64,000 nt of DNA, from positions 227,752,701 to 227,816,700 of the forward strand of contig CM077034.1 of the NCBI GenBank assembly GCA_039090855.1, read 5' to 3'. Of this stretch, positions 1 to 10,035 are shown one piece after another. The notes beneath the pieces were generated by a model, which saw nothing but the letters and a program-made list of their open reading frames with translations, did not search any database and was not told the origin of the DNA. This DNA comes from Macrothele yani (Eukaryota; Arthropoda; Arachnida; Araneae; Macrothelidae). Each line of letters starts with the position of its first letter. The first letter of the stretch is position 1. A program made the translations under genes and the position numbers.

Positions 1-344
1 CCTAGATATCGCGCTGCTGACCACTCCTGATCCGGGAGAATCCTCATCCGGTGGGTATTAACTTCCATCCGCAGTTGCGACCGTCGTATGGGCCCTAATG
101 GTCCTTAGTGGGGGTTCCGTTCATCCGGAAACCTCGGTTGCGATCTCCCATCCGCAGCTGACGGTAGCTTCAGTCGTGCCGTTACATTGGCAGCGATTAA
201 GTTGCCAGTCGTGGAGGAAAGTGCACGAGATGCACGCCGCGAAATACACCAAAGTAAAGTTTCGTGCCAAAACTGTAAACGAGAAGTGACTCGTGTAAAA
301 ACTAAACGTGAAGTGAAGAAGTTCTTCTCTTCCCTTGTAAAAAT
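1..344. other. unassigned flank of the 51-bp minisatellite
   Basis: Moderately GC-rich unique sequence with no domain I recognise. A short forward frame starting near 187 is Arg/Lys-rich and runs straight into the minisatellite, where the repeat takes over the reading frame. It could be the edge of an older element or plain intergenic DNA; nothing in it decides. Confidence 0.4.
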
Positions 345-2188
345 TTTGACGACCCCCAAGAGGACCCACACTACCTCAAATTATCTCGTAAAAATTTTGA
401 CGACCCCCAAGAGGACCCACACTACCTCAAATTATCTCGTAAGAATTTTGACGACCCCCAAGAGGACCCACACTACCTCAAATTATCTCGTAAAAATTTT
501 GACGACCCTCCAAGAAGGACCCACACTACCTCACATTATCTCGTAAAAATTTTGACGACCCTCCAAGAGGACCCACACTACCTCAAATTATCTCGTAAAA
601 ATTTTGACGACCCCCAAGAGGACCCACACTACCTCAAATTATCTCGTAAAAATTTTGACGACCCTCCAAGAGGACCCACACTACCTCAAATTATCTCGTA
701 AAAATTTTGACGACCCTCCAAGAGGACCCACACTACCTCAAATTATCTCGTAAAAATTTTGACGACCCCCAAGAGGACCCACACTACCTCAAATTATCTC
801 GTAAAAATTTTGACGACCCTCCAAGAGGACCCACACTACCTCAAATTATCTCGTAAAAATTTTGACGACCCCCAAGAGGACCCACACTACCTCAAATTAT
901 CTCGTAAAAATTTTGACGACCCCCAAGAGGACCCACACTACCTCAAATTATCTCGTAAAAATTTTGACGACCCTCCAAGAGGACCCACACTACCTCAAAT
1001 TATCTCGTAAAAATTTTGACGACCCCCAAGAGGACCCACACTACCTCAAATTATCTCGTAAAAATTTTGACGACCCCCAAGAGGACCCACACTACCTCAA
1101 ATTATCTCGTAAAAATGTTGACGACCCTCCAAGTGGACCCACACTACCTCAAATTTTCTCGTAAAAATTTTGACGACCCCCAAGAGGACCCACACTACCT
1201 CAAATTATCTCGTAAAAATTTTGACGACCCCCAAGAGGACCCACACTACCTCAAATTATCTCGTAAAAATTTTGACGACCCTCCAAGAGGACCCACACTA
1301 CCTCAAATTATCTCGTAAAAATTTTGACGACCCTCCAAGAGGACCCACACTACCTCAAATTATCTCGTAAAAATTTTGACGACCCCCAAGAGGACCCACA
1401 CTACCTCAAATTATCTCGTAAAAATTTTGACGACCCTCCAAGAGGACCCACACTACCTCAAATTATCTCGTAAAAATTTTGACGACCCCCAAGAGGACCC
1501 ACACTACCTCAAATTATCTCGTAAAAATTTTGACGACCCCCAAGAGGACCCACACTACCTCAAATTATCTCGTAAAAATTTTGACGACCCTCCAAGAGGA
1601 CCCACACTACCTCAAATTATCTCGTAAAAATTTTGACGACCCCCAAGAGGACCCACACTACCTCAAATTATCTCGTAAAAATTTTGACGACCCCCAAGAG
1701 GACCCACACTACCTCAAATTATCTCGTAAAAATGTTGACGAACCCTCCAAGTGGACCCACACTACCTCAAATTTTCTCGTAAAAATTTTGACGACCCCCA
1801 AGAGGACCCACACTACCTCAAATTATCTCGTAAAAATTTTGACGACCCCCAAGAGGACCCACACTACCTCAAATTATCTCGTAAAAATTTTGACGACCCC
1901 CAAGAGGACCCACACTACCTCAAATTATCTCGTAAAAATTTTGACGACCCCCAAGAAGGACCCACACTACCTCAAATTATCTCGTAAAAATGTTGACGAC
2001 CCTCCAAGTGGACCCACACTACCTCAAATTTTCTCGTAAAAATTTTGACGACCCCCAAGAGGACCCACACTACCTCAAATTATCTCGTAAAAATTTTGAC
2101 GACCCCCAAGAGGACCCACACTACCTCAAATTATCTCGTAAAAATTTTGACGACCCTCCAAGAGGACCCACACTACCTCAAATTATCT
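345..2188. repeat. 51/52-bp minisatellite, about 36 copies
   Basis: Head-to-tail units built around GACGACCCCCAAGAGGACCC, then ACACTACCTCAAATTATCTC and GTAAAAATTTT. Two main unit types alternate irregularly: 51 bp (GACCCCCAAG) and 52 bp (GACCCTCCAAG). A rarer variant with AATGTTGACGA and AAGTGGACCC recurs near 1,115, 1,731 and 1,988, which suggests multi-unit block duplications. A 51-bp unit is 17 codons, so short frames pass through runs of 51-bp units (for example 1,479-2,039), but each 52-bp unit shifts the frame. I read these frames as a by-product of unit length, not a gene. Confidence 0.95.
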
Positions 2189-2649
2189 CATCATCCAATC
2201 ACTAGCTGGCAAACGCAAGCCTCCGTGAATTAAATTCCCCAGTGTAAATCTTACTGGTCAAAAATTAGCATTTTGATCTTCCGTTCGTTAGGGGGCCAAG
2301 ATTCCTACCCGTTCCAGTGAAAATTCTCAGAACCCCTCGTTACGTTTGCCGCGTGATACAACCCCCAGCCGTAAATTCTCTACCCAATTAAACTGTTAGG
2401 CCCGGTTCCAACAAGTCTCCGGTCTGCCCAGCACGCATTGTGGATTCTACAGATGGTGGACACTTCTATTGGCCCCAATAAAACATACTACAAAGCCAGC
2501 TCGCCGATGGCTGTCGCCAGCGTTTCACAATGTCGGCCCGTCCTGTGCCGCCTTGTGCTGGGAGAGAGGGGACGGAGAGAAAAAAAAGAAAAGATTCACC
2601 CGAAAGTATATGGCAAAATAAAAAAATACTCTTTCTTCAAAAAATACAT
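2189..2649. other. unassigned sequence between two tandem repeats
   Basis: Mixed-composition DNA without a convincing coding frame. An AATAAAA lies near 2,477. The sequence becomes A-rich near 2,580 and passes into an AT microsatellite. I see no transposon termini. Confidence 0.4.
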
Positions 2650-2771
2650 GAATTAATAAAAATGAATAAATAAATGAATAAGTAAATGAATAAATAAATG
2701 AATAAGTAAATGAATAAATAAATGAATAAGTAAATGAATAAATAAAATAATAATTAAATAAATAAATAAAC
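2650..2771. repeat. AATGAATAAGT/AATAAATA microsatellite
   Basis: Repeated AAATGAATAAGT and AAATGAATAAAT dodecamers alternate to give a 24-bp period, decaying to AATAAATAAATA at the right edge. It is a simple-sequence tract with no other content. Confidence 0.9.
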
Positions 2772-3044
2772 TATCAGCGATTATTTTCATGTTTGTCATG
2801 TATTGACTCTTTCAGGCAAAAAGTCTCACATATTGAACAACCCTTATAGAAGTCTCTAATATTTCATTCATGAATGCATCAGCATTAGTGTATGGTCTTC
2901 CTTTGAATATATTTCCTCTCCTTCCTCATTTATATGTTCTGTACTAATTGTTCATGCCATAATACAAGATATATGTATGATTCATAACCATCACGGATAA
3001 ATTTACTTAACTAATGTATTATATGTATTTTGTTTCTCCACTAG

Positions 3045-3202
3045 GAATGAAATATGAAAACTGTGTTCATCTATTGAAGACAAGCTCAATTTTACAGAAT
3101 TCAGATTTGATACATTTTTTACAGTTTTATTGTATGTATGCAAATCAAGATTATCAAGTTATGGCAGAAGTTTTAAATAAAATCCACGTTTGGGATGCTG
3201 TA
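3045..3202 (+). pseudogene. exon-like piece of an unidentified gene, cut by a mariner insertion
   Basis: A polypyrimidine tract and AG (TTTCTCCACTAG, ending at 3,044) precede an open stretch of about 52 codons with ordinary protein composition, including HLLKTSSILQNSD and QDYQVMAEVLNK. It looks like a helical repeat protein but I do not recognise the family. At 3,201-3,202 the frame meets the TA target and TIR of a mariner. The far flank of that mariner (10,108 onwards) is open again for about 35 codons after an early stop, so the insertion may have split a last exon. Low certainty: the stretch could also be part of an older element. Confidence 0.3.
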
Positions 3203-3406
3203 CGAAGTGTGATCAAAAAAGTATCCAGACTGGGTGCAGAAGTTTGGAATCGTCCGACGCAGCAGGAAGTGGTTTGGCACAGGCTCACCTTGGAACCTAT
3301 TGTGCACGTGTCATGATTCACATCTCCCCTGCACGTCCGGGGTTTTTTTTTTTACCGTAGTACTTTGCTCTCATGTATGTGAAGCCGTTCGTCGCATTTT
3401 GTCGTG

Positions 3407-3467
3407 TTGGGAAGAAATGATCAACGCATTTGCTTCAGATTTCATCAAAAACTTGCAAAGACACATA
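3407..3467 (+). pseudogene. mariner transposase N-terminal fragment
   Basis: The frame reads NDQRICFRFHQKLAKT, like the start of mariner transposases just before the helix-turn-helix domain. It stops abruptly at the TA target of the 3,468-4,485 element and resumes beyond it. It is far too short to function. Confidence 0.5.
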
Positions 3468-3767
3468 CAGGGTGTCCCACAAAGGACTCCCTGATTTTAA
3501 AATGAAATAACTTGGAAACGTAGATCGATAGAAGAATGAAACAAGTGGTGTGTCTATTTTGAAAGCCTTTAAGAATCTGATACAGAAGTTTCAAAATTAC
3601 TTACAAATGTCGCCGGCAGGTGGCGCTGTACGCTTTAGTCGCAGTAGGGCGTCCGAGAAATAGTCTATAAACTGTCCTTTGCAAGCAGTCGTTGCAATCG
3701 CACGACAATCGATTCAAAATGTGCACCTTTCGCAGCACGGAGATGGCGCAAACAAAGAATGAAATTT

Positions 3768-4025
3768 TCAGTCAACGGAAATGGACGCACATGCCTCACC
3801 GATCAACTCTTCAACCTCGTCCAGTGTTGCAGAATTGTTCTGGAAAGCAGTTTCCTTCAATGTGCCCCACAAAAAGTAGTCGCAGGGGGTAAGATCGGAT
3901 GAGTATGGAGGCCAATCCATGCCTGTTCCAGTAAATGTGGAATAGTTCAAAGCAGTGACTCTATTCCCCGAAGTATTCCTCAAGAAAGGCAAAAACCGCT
4001 GGGGTATGGTGTGATGGGGCCCCAC
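3768..4025 (-). pseudogene. transposase C-terminal fragment (DDE/D family)
   Basis: The frame contains WPPYSSDLTPCDYFLWG, the block around the third catalytic residue of mariner-like transposases, followed by LDEVEELI as in the family tail. The N-terminal DNA-binding domain and the first two catalytic Asp blocks are absent. It lies on the minus strand inside the long-TIR element and most likely is what remains of that element's own gene. Confidence 0.7.
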
Positions 4026-4043
4026 CTTGCATAAACCACGGAT

Positions 4044-4265
4044 TCCCTGACACTCGAGTACCAGAAAAACACGTCACTCCGCGGAATACACGACTTCATC
4101 CACTTCCTTCAGTATGTTAACCTCCTTTCACGTTTCGACAGCGAAACTGCGAAGTCCCTGATACTCGAGTACCAGAAAAACACGTTGCTCCGCGGAATAC
4201 ACGACTTCATCCACTTCCTTCAGTACGTTAACCTCCTTTCACGTTTCGACAGCGAAACTGTCCGA
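4044..4265. repeat. 111-bp tandem duplication
   Basis: Two adjacent units begin TCCCTGACACTCGAG (4,044) and TCCCTGATACTCGAG (4,155) and are nearly identical to their ends. The duplication is internal to the long-TIR element. Confidence 0.9.
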
Positions 4266-4487
4266 AGACTGATCGCTCTGTGCTTCGCAGCATTATTTAC
4301 AGGACCGCACTGCGACTACAGCGCACAGCGCCACCTGTCGGCAACATTTGTAAGTAATTTTGAAACTTCTGTATCAGATTTTTACGGCTTTTCAAATAAA
4401 GATACCACTTGTTTTATTCTTCTGTCGACCTCCGTTTCCGAGTTATTTCATTTTAAAATCAGGGAGTCCTTTGCGGGACACCCTGTA

Positions 4488-4602
4488 CTTAAAGTTAAAA
4501 AAAGTATATGGGGGAGGGTCGTATGAGTTGTGCACGCAACTTTATGAGTGGCGTAAACGTTTTGAAGATACAGAAAACACATTCGTGCACATGAACCATT
4601 AG
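4488..4602 (+). pseudogene. mariner transposase helix-turn-helix fragment
   Basis: The frame reads LKKVYGGGSYELCTQLYEW, then RKRFEDTE, the second part of the mariner N-terminal DNA-binding region. It continues the fragment at 3,407-3,467 on the same strand, with the TA-flanked element between them. It ends at a stop after FVHMNH. Confidence 0.55.
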
Positions 4603-4727
4603 GATGAGTACCGTATTCTCACGATTTTAATGATCTTAAAATATGAAATAGATTTACTGAAGCGATGAAAGATTTCCGTCTTTCGCACGATTTAATGATT
4701 AAAAGATGAAGAAATATATACAATTAA

Positions 4728-4772
4728 ACCATGAGCACTTTCGAGGCAGCGGCTGCCTCTTCTTCAGATGTA
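4728..4772 (-). ncRNA. hammerhead-ribozyme-like motif, downstream copy
   Basis: On the minus strand the order is CTGAAGA, one A, a 7-bp stem GAGGCAG/CTGCCTC closed by CCG, then GAAA and GTGCTC. That matches the hammerhead core CUGANGA - stem II - GAAA, with a minimal stem III (AG-UG-CU) and C before the cleavage point. Stem I is weak here (about 3 bp). The extra nucleotide after CTGANGA is unusual but is shared with the upstream copy. Activity is not implied. Confidence 0.6.
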
Positions 4773-4969
4773 ATAAATAGATACACATTTAATCTATATA
4801 TAATATAGATCATTGCATTGTGGGAAGCATGGTAAGTTATTAGCCAATAGTAATCTACATGCGCCAAAAATGTTGCGTATACTGTTGGCCCAATGGTGTG
4901 AAGAAGAAAACATGGAAATATATGATAGAAATAAATGGTGAAAGGTGAACATTCAATTTTAAGTTTATA

Positions 4970-5755
4970 TTACAATTTATAATTTACATTTTTAATAAGG
5001 GATTTCCAAACGTTATGTAACTCATAGGGGGCATGTTCATTACAACATTTCTCACCGGAGGCCTCTATATACACACTTTCAGCAATTAAAAGATCACCAG
5101 GTTTACTAGGAGTGTTAATTATTGTTACATTGCTCCAGTCGGGATTAAGATCATCTTGTGTAACAGATTTGGCTAGTGATGTACAATACATGCCTGTTTT
5201 AATATTGTATTTGTGTTCTTTGATTCGTAATGCAATATTGCGTTTTGTAGAACCCACATAATTAGAAGCTGCTTGTCCTGTAGTTGCCTTAACCAGAGGG
5301 ATATTGTAAATACCCCACTGTCCCATTTTGCTATTCCGTTCACGATCCTTACGAACTACTGAGAATAAGTTTCGTGTGCGTGAACCAAATTTCAAGCCGT
5401 ATGGTTTACATAGTTGCGTTAAGGCTCTCGTTAAATGTGGATTGTATTGCATAGAGCCAACGTATATGGAATTGCAGTTGGAGTTTCTTAACAGGGTAGT
5501 ATGTAGGGCATATTTGACCTTGCCAAACACTTGCCTAATCAGATATTTAGGGAACTCATATTGCTCAGCCAAACCAAAAATGTAGTTAACTTCCTGCTGA
5601 AATAATTCAGTAGTTGATGAATGTGAGTGAGCTCTTCTAAACAAATAGAATAATGCTGTCAACTTATGTTGTTTAGGGTGTGATGAATGATAAGGTATTA
5701 AAACAGGTGTATGACTGGGTTTTCTATATACACAAGTGGTAATGCAGTCAAGCAT
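4970..5755 (-). pseudogene. Penelope-like element ORF, C-terminal third (RT thumb + GIY-YIG)
   Basis: The 261-codon open frame has no proper start and is 5'-truncated. Residues 10-16 (YRKPSHT) match the conserved block near the end of the Penelope RT domain. A linker follows, then a GIY-YIG endonuclease: WGIYNIPL at 147-154, YVGSTKRNI at 166-174, R177, EHK at 180-182, and a Glu in LLIAESVYIE as the likely last catalytic residue. In the family, RT copies the RNA and GIY-YIG nicks the target; full proteins are roughly three times longer. The frame is uninterrupted, so this copy is fairly young, but without the RT palm it cannot act alone. Confidence 0.85.
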
Positions 5756-5819
5756 ATAGTCCTATAGATATAAAATAGATATGCAATAAAAATAGATATA
5801 CAATTAAAATACTCTAAAA

Positions 5820-5864
5820 CACACTAGCACTTTCAGAGCGACAGTCGCCCCATCATCAGGTGTG
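5820..5864 (-). ncRNA. hammerhead-ribozyme-like motif, upstream copy
   Basis: On the minus strand: CACAC, CTGATGA, one T, a 7-bp stem GGGGCGA/TCGCTCT (two G-U pairs) closed by CTG, GAAA, GTGCTA, GTGTG. The CACAC/GTGTG arms form a 5-bp stem I. Compared with the downstream copy, stem II differs at three positions by paired changes (A-U to G-C twice, G-C to A-U once), which supports a real helix. It lies just upstream of the PLE frame. Confidence 0.7.
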
Positions 5865-6051
5865 ATCGGATCTCCCAAACCGTTGAGTATAAATATCTGT
5901 ATTACGCCATAACAGCAATCGACGTAACAGAATCTTGCGATATACGCGCCATCTGTCCTGGCGGTTAAACCACGATCAGAGCGACACCACATCACAAATT
6001 GAAAACATGATTATAACTGCAACATTATGTATTAAAGTCTAAAAAAGGAAG

Positions 6052-6299
6052 GCCGCCCCGGTGGCGCAGTGGTCTAAGGCAATGGCCTCTGATCATTCGT
6101 CCGAAAGGGGTCCGGGTTCAAATCCCGGTGAGGCATGGATGTTGTGTTTGTCTTGCGGCACTGGCTCTCTCCCTTCCCTGGAACCAGTGACCCTAAATTA
6201 GGGACGGGGGACTGCTTATAGCCCATTGAGTTGCTCACGGTCGTTAAACCTCCAATCGTTAAACCTCCAATCAAAAAAAAAAAAAAAAAAAAAAAAAAA
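6052..6299 (+). mobile_element. tRNA-derived SINE, copy 1
   Basis: The head resembles a tRNA: box A TGGCGCAGTGG and box B GGTTCAAATCC. A body follows (GTTGTGTTTGTCTTGCGGCA, CCAGTGACCCTAAATTAGGG) and a tail of 27 A (6,273-6,299). The terminal segment CGTTAAACCTCCAATC is duplicated. The same SINE recurs at 11.3, 34.6, 34.9, 43.4, 48.6 and, with another tail, 54.6 kb. Confidence 0.9.
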
Positions 6300-6589
6300 G
6301 GAAGATAGTTGTGTGGATTGTCCAACACTTGTAGACAAAAGGCGTCTCCAAATACCAGGTAGATCCCAAGAGCAATTAGCATTACAGCACCTTCCTTTGA
6401 ACGCGGAAATGAACAAACTCTCAGTCACCAGTAGCATGTGTGTAGACGCTGTGGTTATCAAAATTTTGGCATTGTCCCAAATCGGGGATTAAATCTTCTA
6501 AATCAATCCTTTGAATGCGGAAATGAACAAACTCCCCTTACCAAGGTAAGGGGGAGTTTGTTCATTTCTGCATGATGTTCACATTATTC
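6300..6589. other. unassigned spacer with a 57-bp near-perfect palindrome
   Basis: No recognisable coding. The motif GCGGAAATGAACAAACTC occurs at 6,400 and 6,517. At 6,516-6,572 the second copy forms a hairpin: its arm ends CTCCCCTTACC, the spacer is AA, and the return arm starts GGTAAGGGGGAG. It lies within the mariner remnant just before its catalytic fragment. Confidence 0.7.
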
Positions 6590-6735
6590 TATCGAACCCC
6601 TGTGCCTGCTCATGCATCACAACTTGTTCAGCAGTTTCTTGCTAAGCACGACATTGCGCAAGTCCTGCAGCGACCCTGTTCACCAGATCTCACTCCGTGC
6701 AACTTTTTTTTCTTTTTCCAAAAAATCAAATGCCT
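6590..6735 (+). pseudogene. mariner transposase catalytic fragment
   Basis: The frame reads PAHASQLVQQFLAKHDIAQV, then CSPDLTPCNFF: the region after the second catalytic Asp through the third (SPDL, D present). The HDN part of the second motif is garbled. It ends at AATCAAATGCC, where the second PLE is inserted. The frame is picked up again at 9,876 on the same strand. Confidence 0.7.
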
Positions 6736-6788
6736 AAACATAGAAAATGAGCGCAAACACGCAGAGTCACCTATGGTAAAAGGTTCGT

Positions 6789-7240
6789 TTAGCGGTACCT
6801 TTCGGTCGTCCTATGGCCTTGATCACCTGCGATCGACTGGATGGGCTGGTTGCCAGGGCTACAATTTAAAACTGGGGTGTTGGAAATGTTGCCAGATTTT
6901 AGAAGAGAGATCCAAATAAATGGGATTTGGTAAGGGGTCTCTGAATTCCAATTTTTTTTGGTGAACAGAATTTCAATGCTTTCTTGGAAACGCAGAGATG
7001 CTTTGTTGATGAATGGCACAACATTTTTAGTTTCTTTCCAAGTGGGAACTGTAGAGGTGTCTTCAAGGGTTAGTGCAGATAAAGCTGTCTTTGGAAGACC
7101 ATTGAAAACATCTTTTTTGTGTTCACCAAGTCTTGTATTGAGGCTTTGGTATGTGCTTCCAATATACACTGAGAGACTAGAGGAAGTTGAAATGGGAATA
7201 GCATAAACTCCAGGGTGTCCAGGGGTGAGGCAGGATCCCT
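6789..7240 (-). pseudogene. PLE GIY-YIG endonuclease fragment, left arm
   Basis: The minus-strand frame contains YIGSTYQSLNTRLGEHKKDV, the YIG half of a GIY-YIG motif with following Arg and EHK, then a tail with FQESIEILF, where the last catalytic Glu of the fold would lie. The upstream part holding the GVY motif (near 7,205) is shifted by a frameshift. It mirrors the fragment at 9,330-9,664. Confidence 0.75.
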
Positions 7241-7379
7241 GTCTTTAAGCAGGCACATTATTGCAGAAGTATTTGGTTTCACTGTAGATTGTACATTATT
7301 GCAGAAGGGTTTGGTTTCACTGTAGAGTGTACATTATTACAGAAGGGTTTGGTTTCACTGTAGGGTGTACTCTTTCACA

Positions 7380-9340
7380 GTGAAACCAAACCTTTCTGCA
7401 ATCTGCTTAAATTAAAGACAGTGATCCTGTCTCACTTCTGGACACCCCTGGAGTTTGTGCTATTCCCATTTCTACTTCCTCTGGTCTCTCAGTGTATATT
7501 GGAAGCACATACCAAAGCATCAATACAAGACTTGGTGAACACAAAAAAGATGTTTTCAATGGTCTTCCAAAGACAGCATTGAACCAATTGGTTCCATTCT
7601 TTCCATTAAGGCATGGAAATTGGTTCCATCCCTTTCCATGGATCCTTCTCTTATAAGATGTGTAAACTCTTCAAAACTATCGGCTACACTCTCACGATGT
7701 AACCAAACCCTTCTGCAATAATGTGCCTGCTTAAAGACAGGGATCCTGTCTCACCCTTGGACACCCCTGGAGTTTATGCTATTCCCATTTCTACTTCCTG
7801 TGGTCCCTCAGTATATATTGGAAGCACATACCGAAGCATGAATACAAGACTTGGTGAACCCAAAAAAGATGTTTTCAATGGTCTTCCAAAGACAGCATTG
7901 AACCAATTGGTTCCATTCTTTCCATTAAGGGATGGAAATTGGTTCCATCCCTTTCCATGGATCCTTCTCTTATAAGATGTGTAAACTCTTCAAAACTATT
8001 GGCTACACTCTCACAATGTAACCAAACCCTTCTGCAATAATGTGCCTGCTTAGAGACAGGGATCCTGTCTCACCCTTGGACACCCCTGGAGTTTGTGCTA
8101 TTCCCATTTCTACTTCCTCTGGTCTCTCAGTGTATATTGGAAGCACATACCAAAGCATCAATACAAGACATGGTGAACCAAACCCTTCTTCCCAAAAAAG
8201 ATGTTTTCAATGGTCTTCCAAAGACAGCATTGAACCAATTGGTTCCATTCTTTCCATTAAGGGATGGAAATTGGTTCCATCCCTTTCCATGGATCCTTCT
8301 CTTATAAGATGTGTAAACTCTTCAAAACTATCGGCTACACTCTCACAATGTAACCAAACCCTTCTGCAATAATGTGCCTGCTTAGAGACAGGGATCCTGT
8401 CTCACCCTTGGCTCACCCTTGGACACCCCTGGAGTTTATGCTATTCCCATTTCAACTCCCTCTGGTCTCTCAGTGTATATTGGAAGCACATACCGTAGTA
8501 TCAATACAAGACTTGGTGAACACAAAAAAGATGTTTTCAATGGTTTTCCAAAGACAGCATTGAACCAATTGGTTCCATTCTTTCCATTAAGGGATGGAAA
8601 TTGGTTCCATACCTTTCCATGGATCCTTCTCTTATAAGATGTGTAAACTCATCAAAACTATCGGCTACACTCTCACGGTGTAATCAAACCCTTCTGCAAT
8701 AATGTGCCTGTTTAGAGACTGATCCTGTCTCACCCTTGGACACCCCTGGAGTTTATGCTATTCCCATTTCAACTTCCTCTGGTCCCTCAGTATATATTGG
8801 AAGCACATACCGAAGCATCAATACAAGACTTGGTGAACCCAAAAAAGATGTTTTCAATGGTCTTCCATAGACAGCATTGAACCAATTGGTTCCATTCTTT
8901 CCATTAAGGGATGGAAATTGGTTCCATACCTTTCCATGGATCCTTCTCTTATAAGATGTGTAAACTCATCAAAACTATCGGCTACACTCTCACGGTGTAA
9001 CCAAACCCTTCTGCAATAATGTGCCTGTTTAGAGACTGATCCTGTCTCACCCTTGGACACCCCTGGAGTTTATGCTATTCCCATTTCAACTTCCTCTGGT
9101 CCCTCAGTATATATTGGAAGCACATACCGAAGCATCAGTACAAGACTTGGTGAACCCAAAAAAGATGTTTTCAATGGTCTTCCAAAGACAGCATTGAACC
9201 AATTGGTTCCATTCTTTCCATTAAAGAATGGAAATTGGTTCCATCCCTTTCCATGATCCTTCTCTTATAAGATGTGTAAACTCTTCAAAACTATGGGCTG
9301 CACTCTCACAGTGAAAGCAAACCCTTCTGCAATAATGTGC
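7380..9340 (+). repeat. about 320-bp tandem array of a PLE GIY-YIG segment
   Basis: The landmark TCTGCAATAATGTGCCTG recurs at about 7,712, 8,033, 8,366, 8,695, 9,012 and 9,329, with a variant near 7,396, so units are 316-333 bp and there are about six before the terminal copy. Each unit can encode DTPGVYAIPISTSSG, then VYIGSTYRSINTRLGE: the two GIY-YIG signature blocks. A tail (GNWFHPFPWILLL, stop) is not endonuclease-like. Size differences come from small insertions such as a repeated CTCACCCTTGG near 8,401. Each frame is closed by a stop, so this is a DNA repeat. Confidence 0.9.
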
Positions 9341-9664
9341 CTGCTTAAAGACAGGGATCCTGTCTCACCCTTGGACACCCCTGGAGTTTATGCTATTCCC
9401 ATTTCAACTTCCTCTGGTCTCTCAGTATATATTGGAAGCACATACCGAAGCATCAATACAAGACTTAGGGAACACAAAAAAGATGTATCTAATGGTCTTC
9501 CAAAGACAGCTTTATCTGCTCTAACCTTTGAAGACACCTCTGCAATTCCATTTGGAAAGAAACTAAAAATGTTGTCTCATTCATCAAACAAAGCATCTCT
9601 GTATTTCCAAGAAAGCATTGAAATTGTGTTCACCAAATATCATTTATTTGGATCTCACTTCTAA
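9330..9664 (+). pseudogene. PLE GIY-YIG endonuclease fragment, right arm
   Basis: An open frame carries GVYAIPIS, VYIGSTYRSINTRLREHKKD and FQESIEIVF, the most complete GIY-YIG module of this family in the window, without RT sequence in front. It is the last unit of the array and continues to the 3' end of the element. It pairs, inverted, with 6,789-7,240. Confidence 0.8.
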
Positions 9665-9875
9665 AATCTGGCAACATTTCCAACACCACCAACTTCATAT
9701 TGTAGTTCTGGCAACCTTCCCATCCAGTCGATTGTTGGTGATCAAGTTCGTAGGATGACCGAAAGCTACCGCTAAACGAACATTTTACCATATGTGACTC
9801 TGTGTATTTTCGCTCATTTTCTATGTTTATGTGTTATTGGCACATGAAGCCCGAGTTTTAAACCAATCAAATGCC

Positions 9876-10035
9876 ACTTGAAAGGAAAAAGGCTTCAAGA
9901 TATTGAGGAGATACAACAGAATGCGACAAAGCAGCTCTGTTTACTTTTTCAGATGACCAGAAAATGCTTCGAGGAGTGGAAAAAGCGTTGCGCTAAGTGT
10001 GTGGCATCGGTAAGGGACTGTTTCCAAGCTGACTA
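9876..10035 (+). pseudogene. mariner transposase C-terminal fragment
   Basis: Read across small frameshifts, the plus strand gives KRLQDIEEIQQNATKQL, then CFEEWKKRCAKCVASVRD, the hallmark tail of mariner transposases. It follows directly after the second PLE and completes the split gene begun at 3.4 kb. Confidence 0.7.

Larger units (their letters stand above)
3468..4485. mobile_element. Tc1/mariner-type element with long TIRs (CAGGGTGTCCC)
   Basis: The two ends are inverted copies starting CAGGGTGTCCC, then AAAGGACTCCCTGATTTT, and similarity continues inward for roughly 180 bp. It is flanked by TA on both sides (3,466-3,467 and 4,486-4,487), as expected for Tc1/mariner targets. Inside are a minus-strand transposase remnant and a 111-bp tandem duplication. 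At 1,018 bp it is a non-autonomous deletion derivative. It sits inside the mariner transposase at the N-terminus/HTH boundary. Confidence 0.85.
4700..5880 (-). mobile_element. 5'-truncated Penelope-like element with HHR-bearing ends
   Basis: A minus-strand PLE C-terminal coding segment (4,970-5,755) lies between two related flanks. Each flank holds a GAAAGTGCT block preceded by a short stem and CTGANGA, and each is followed (reading the minus strand) by TACAATTAA-like sequence (plus-strand CAATTAA at 4,721 and 5,801). Repeated flanks with hammerhead ribozymes (pseudo-LTRs) are known for Penelope-like elements. The outer limits are approximate because I cannot see a clear target duplication. 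Confidence 0.7.
6736..9864. mobile_element. second PLE: foldback with tandem GIY-YIG segments
   Basis: The insert is bracketed by the direct repeat AATCAAATGCC (6,725-6,735 and 9,865-9,875), a plausible target duplication. Its outer about 500 bp are inverted copies: the left arm (6,736-7,270) carries a GIY-YIG fragment on the minus strand and the right arm (9,330-9,840) the matching fragment on plus. Between them are three short AGGGTTTGGTTTCACTGTAG repeats (7,270-7,370), an inversion point, then tandem plus-strand copies. Inverted and tandem arrangements are typical of Penelope-like insertions. No RT palm is seen. Confidence 0.75.

Noticed and set aside
345..2188. CRISPR-like array
   Set aside because: Units are contiguous with no unique spacers, and the surroundings are eukaryotic.
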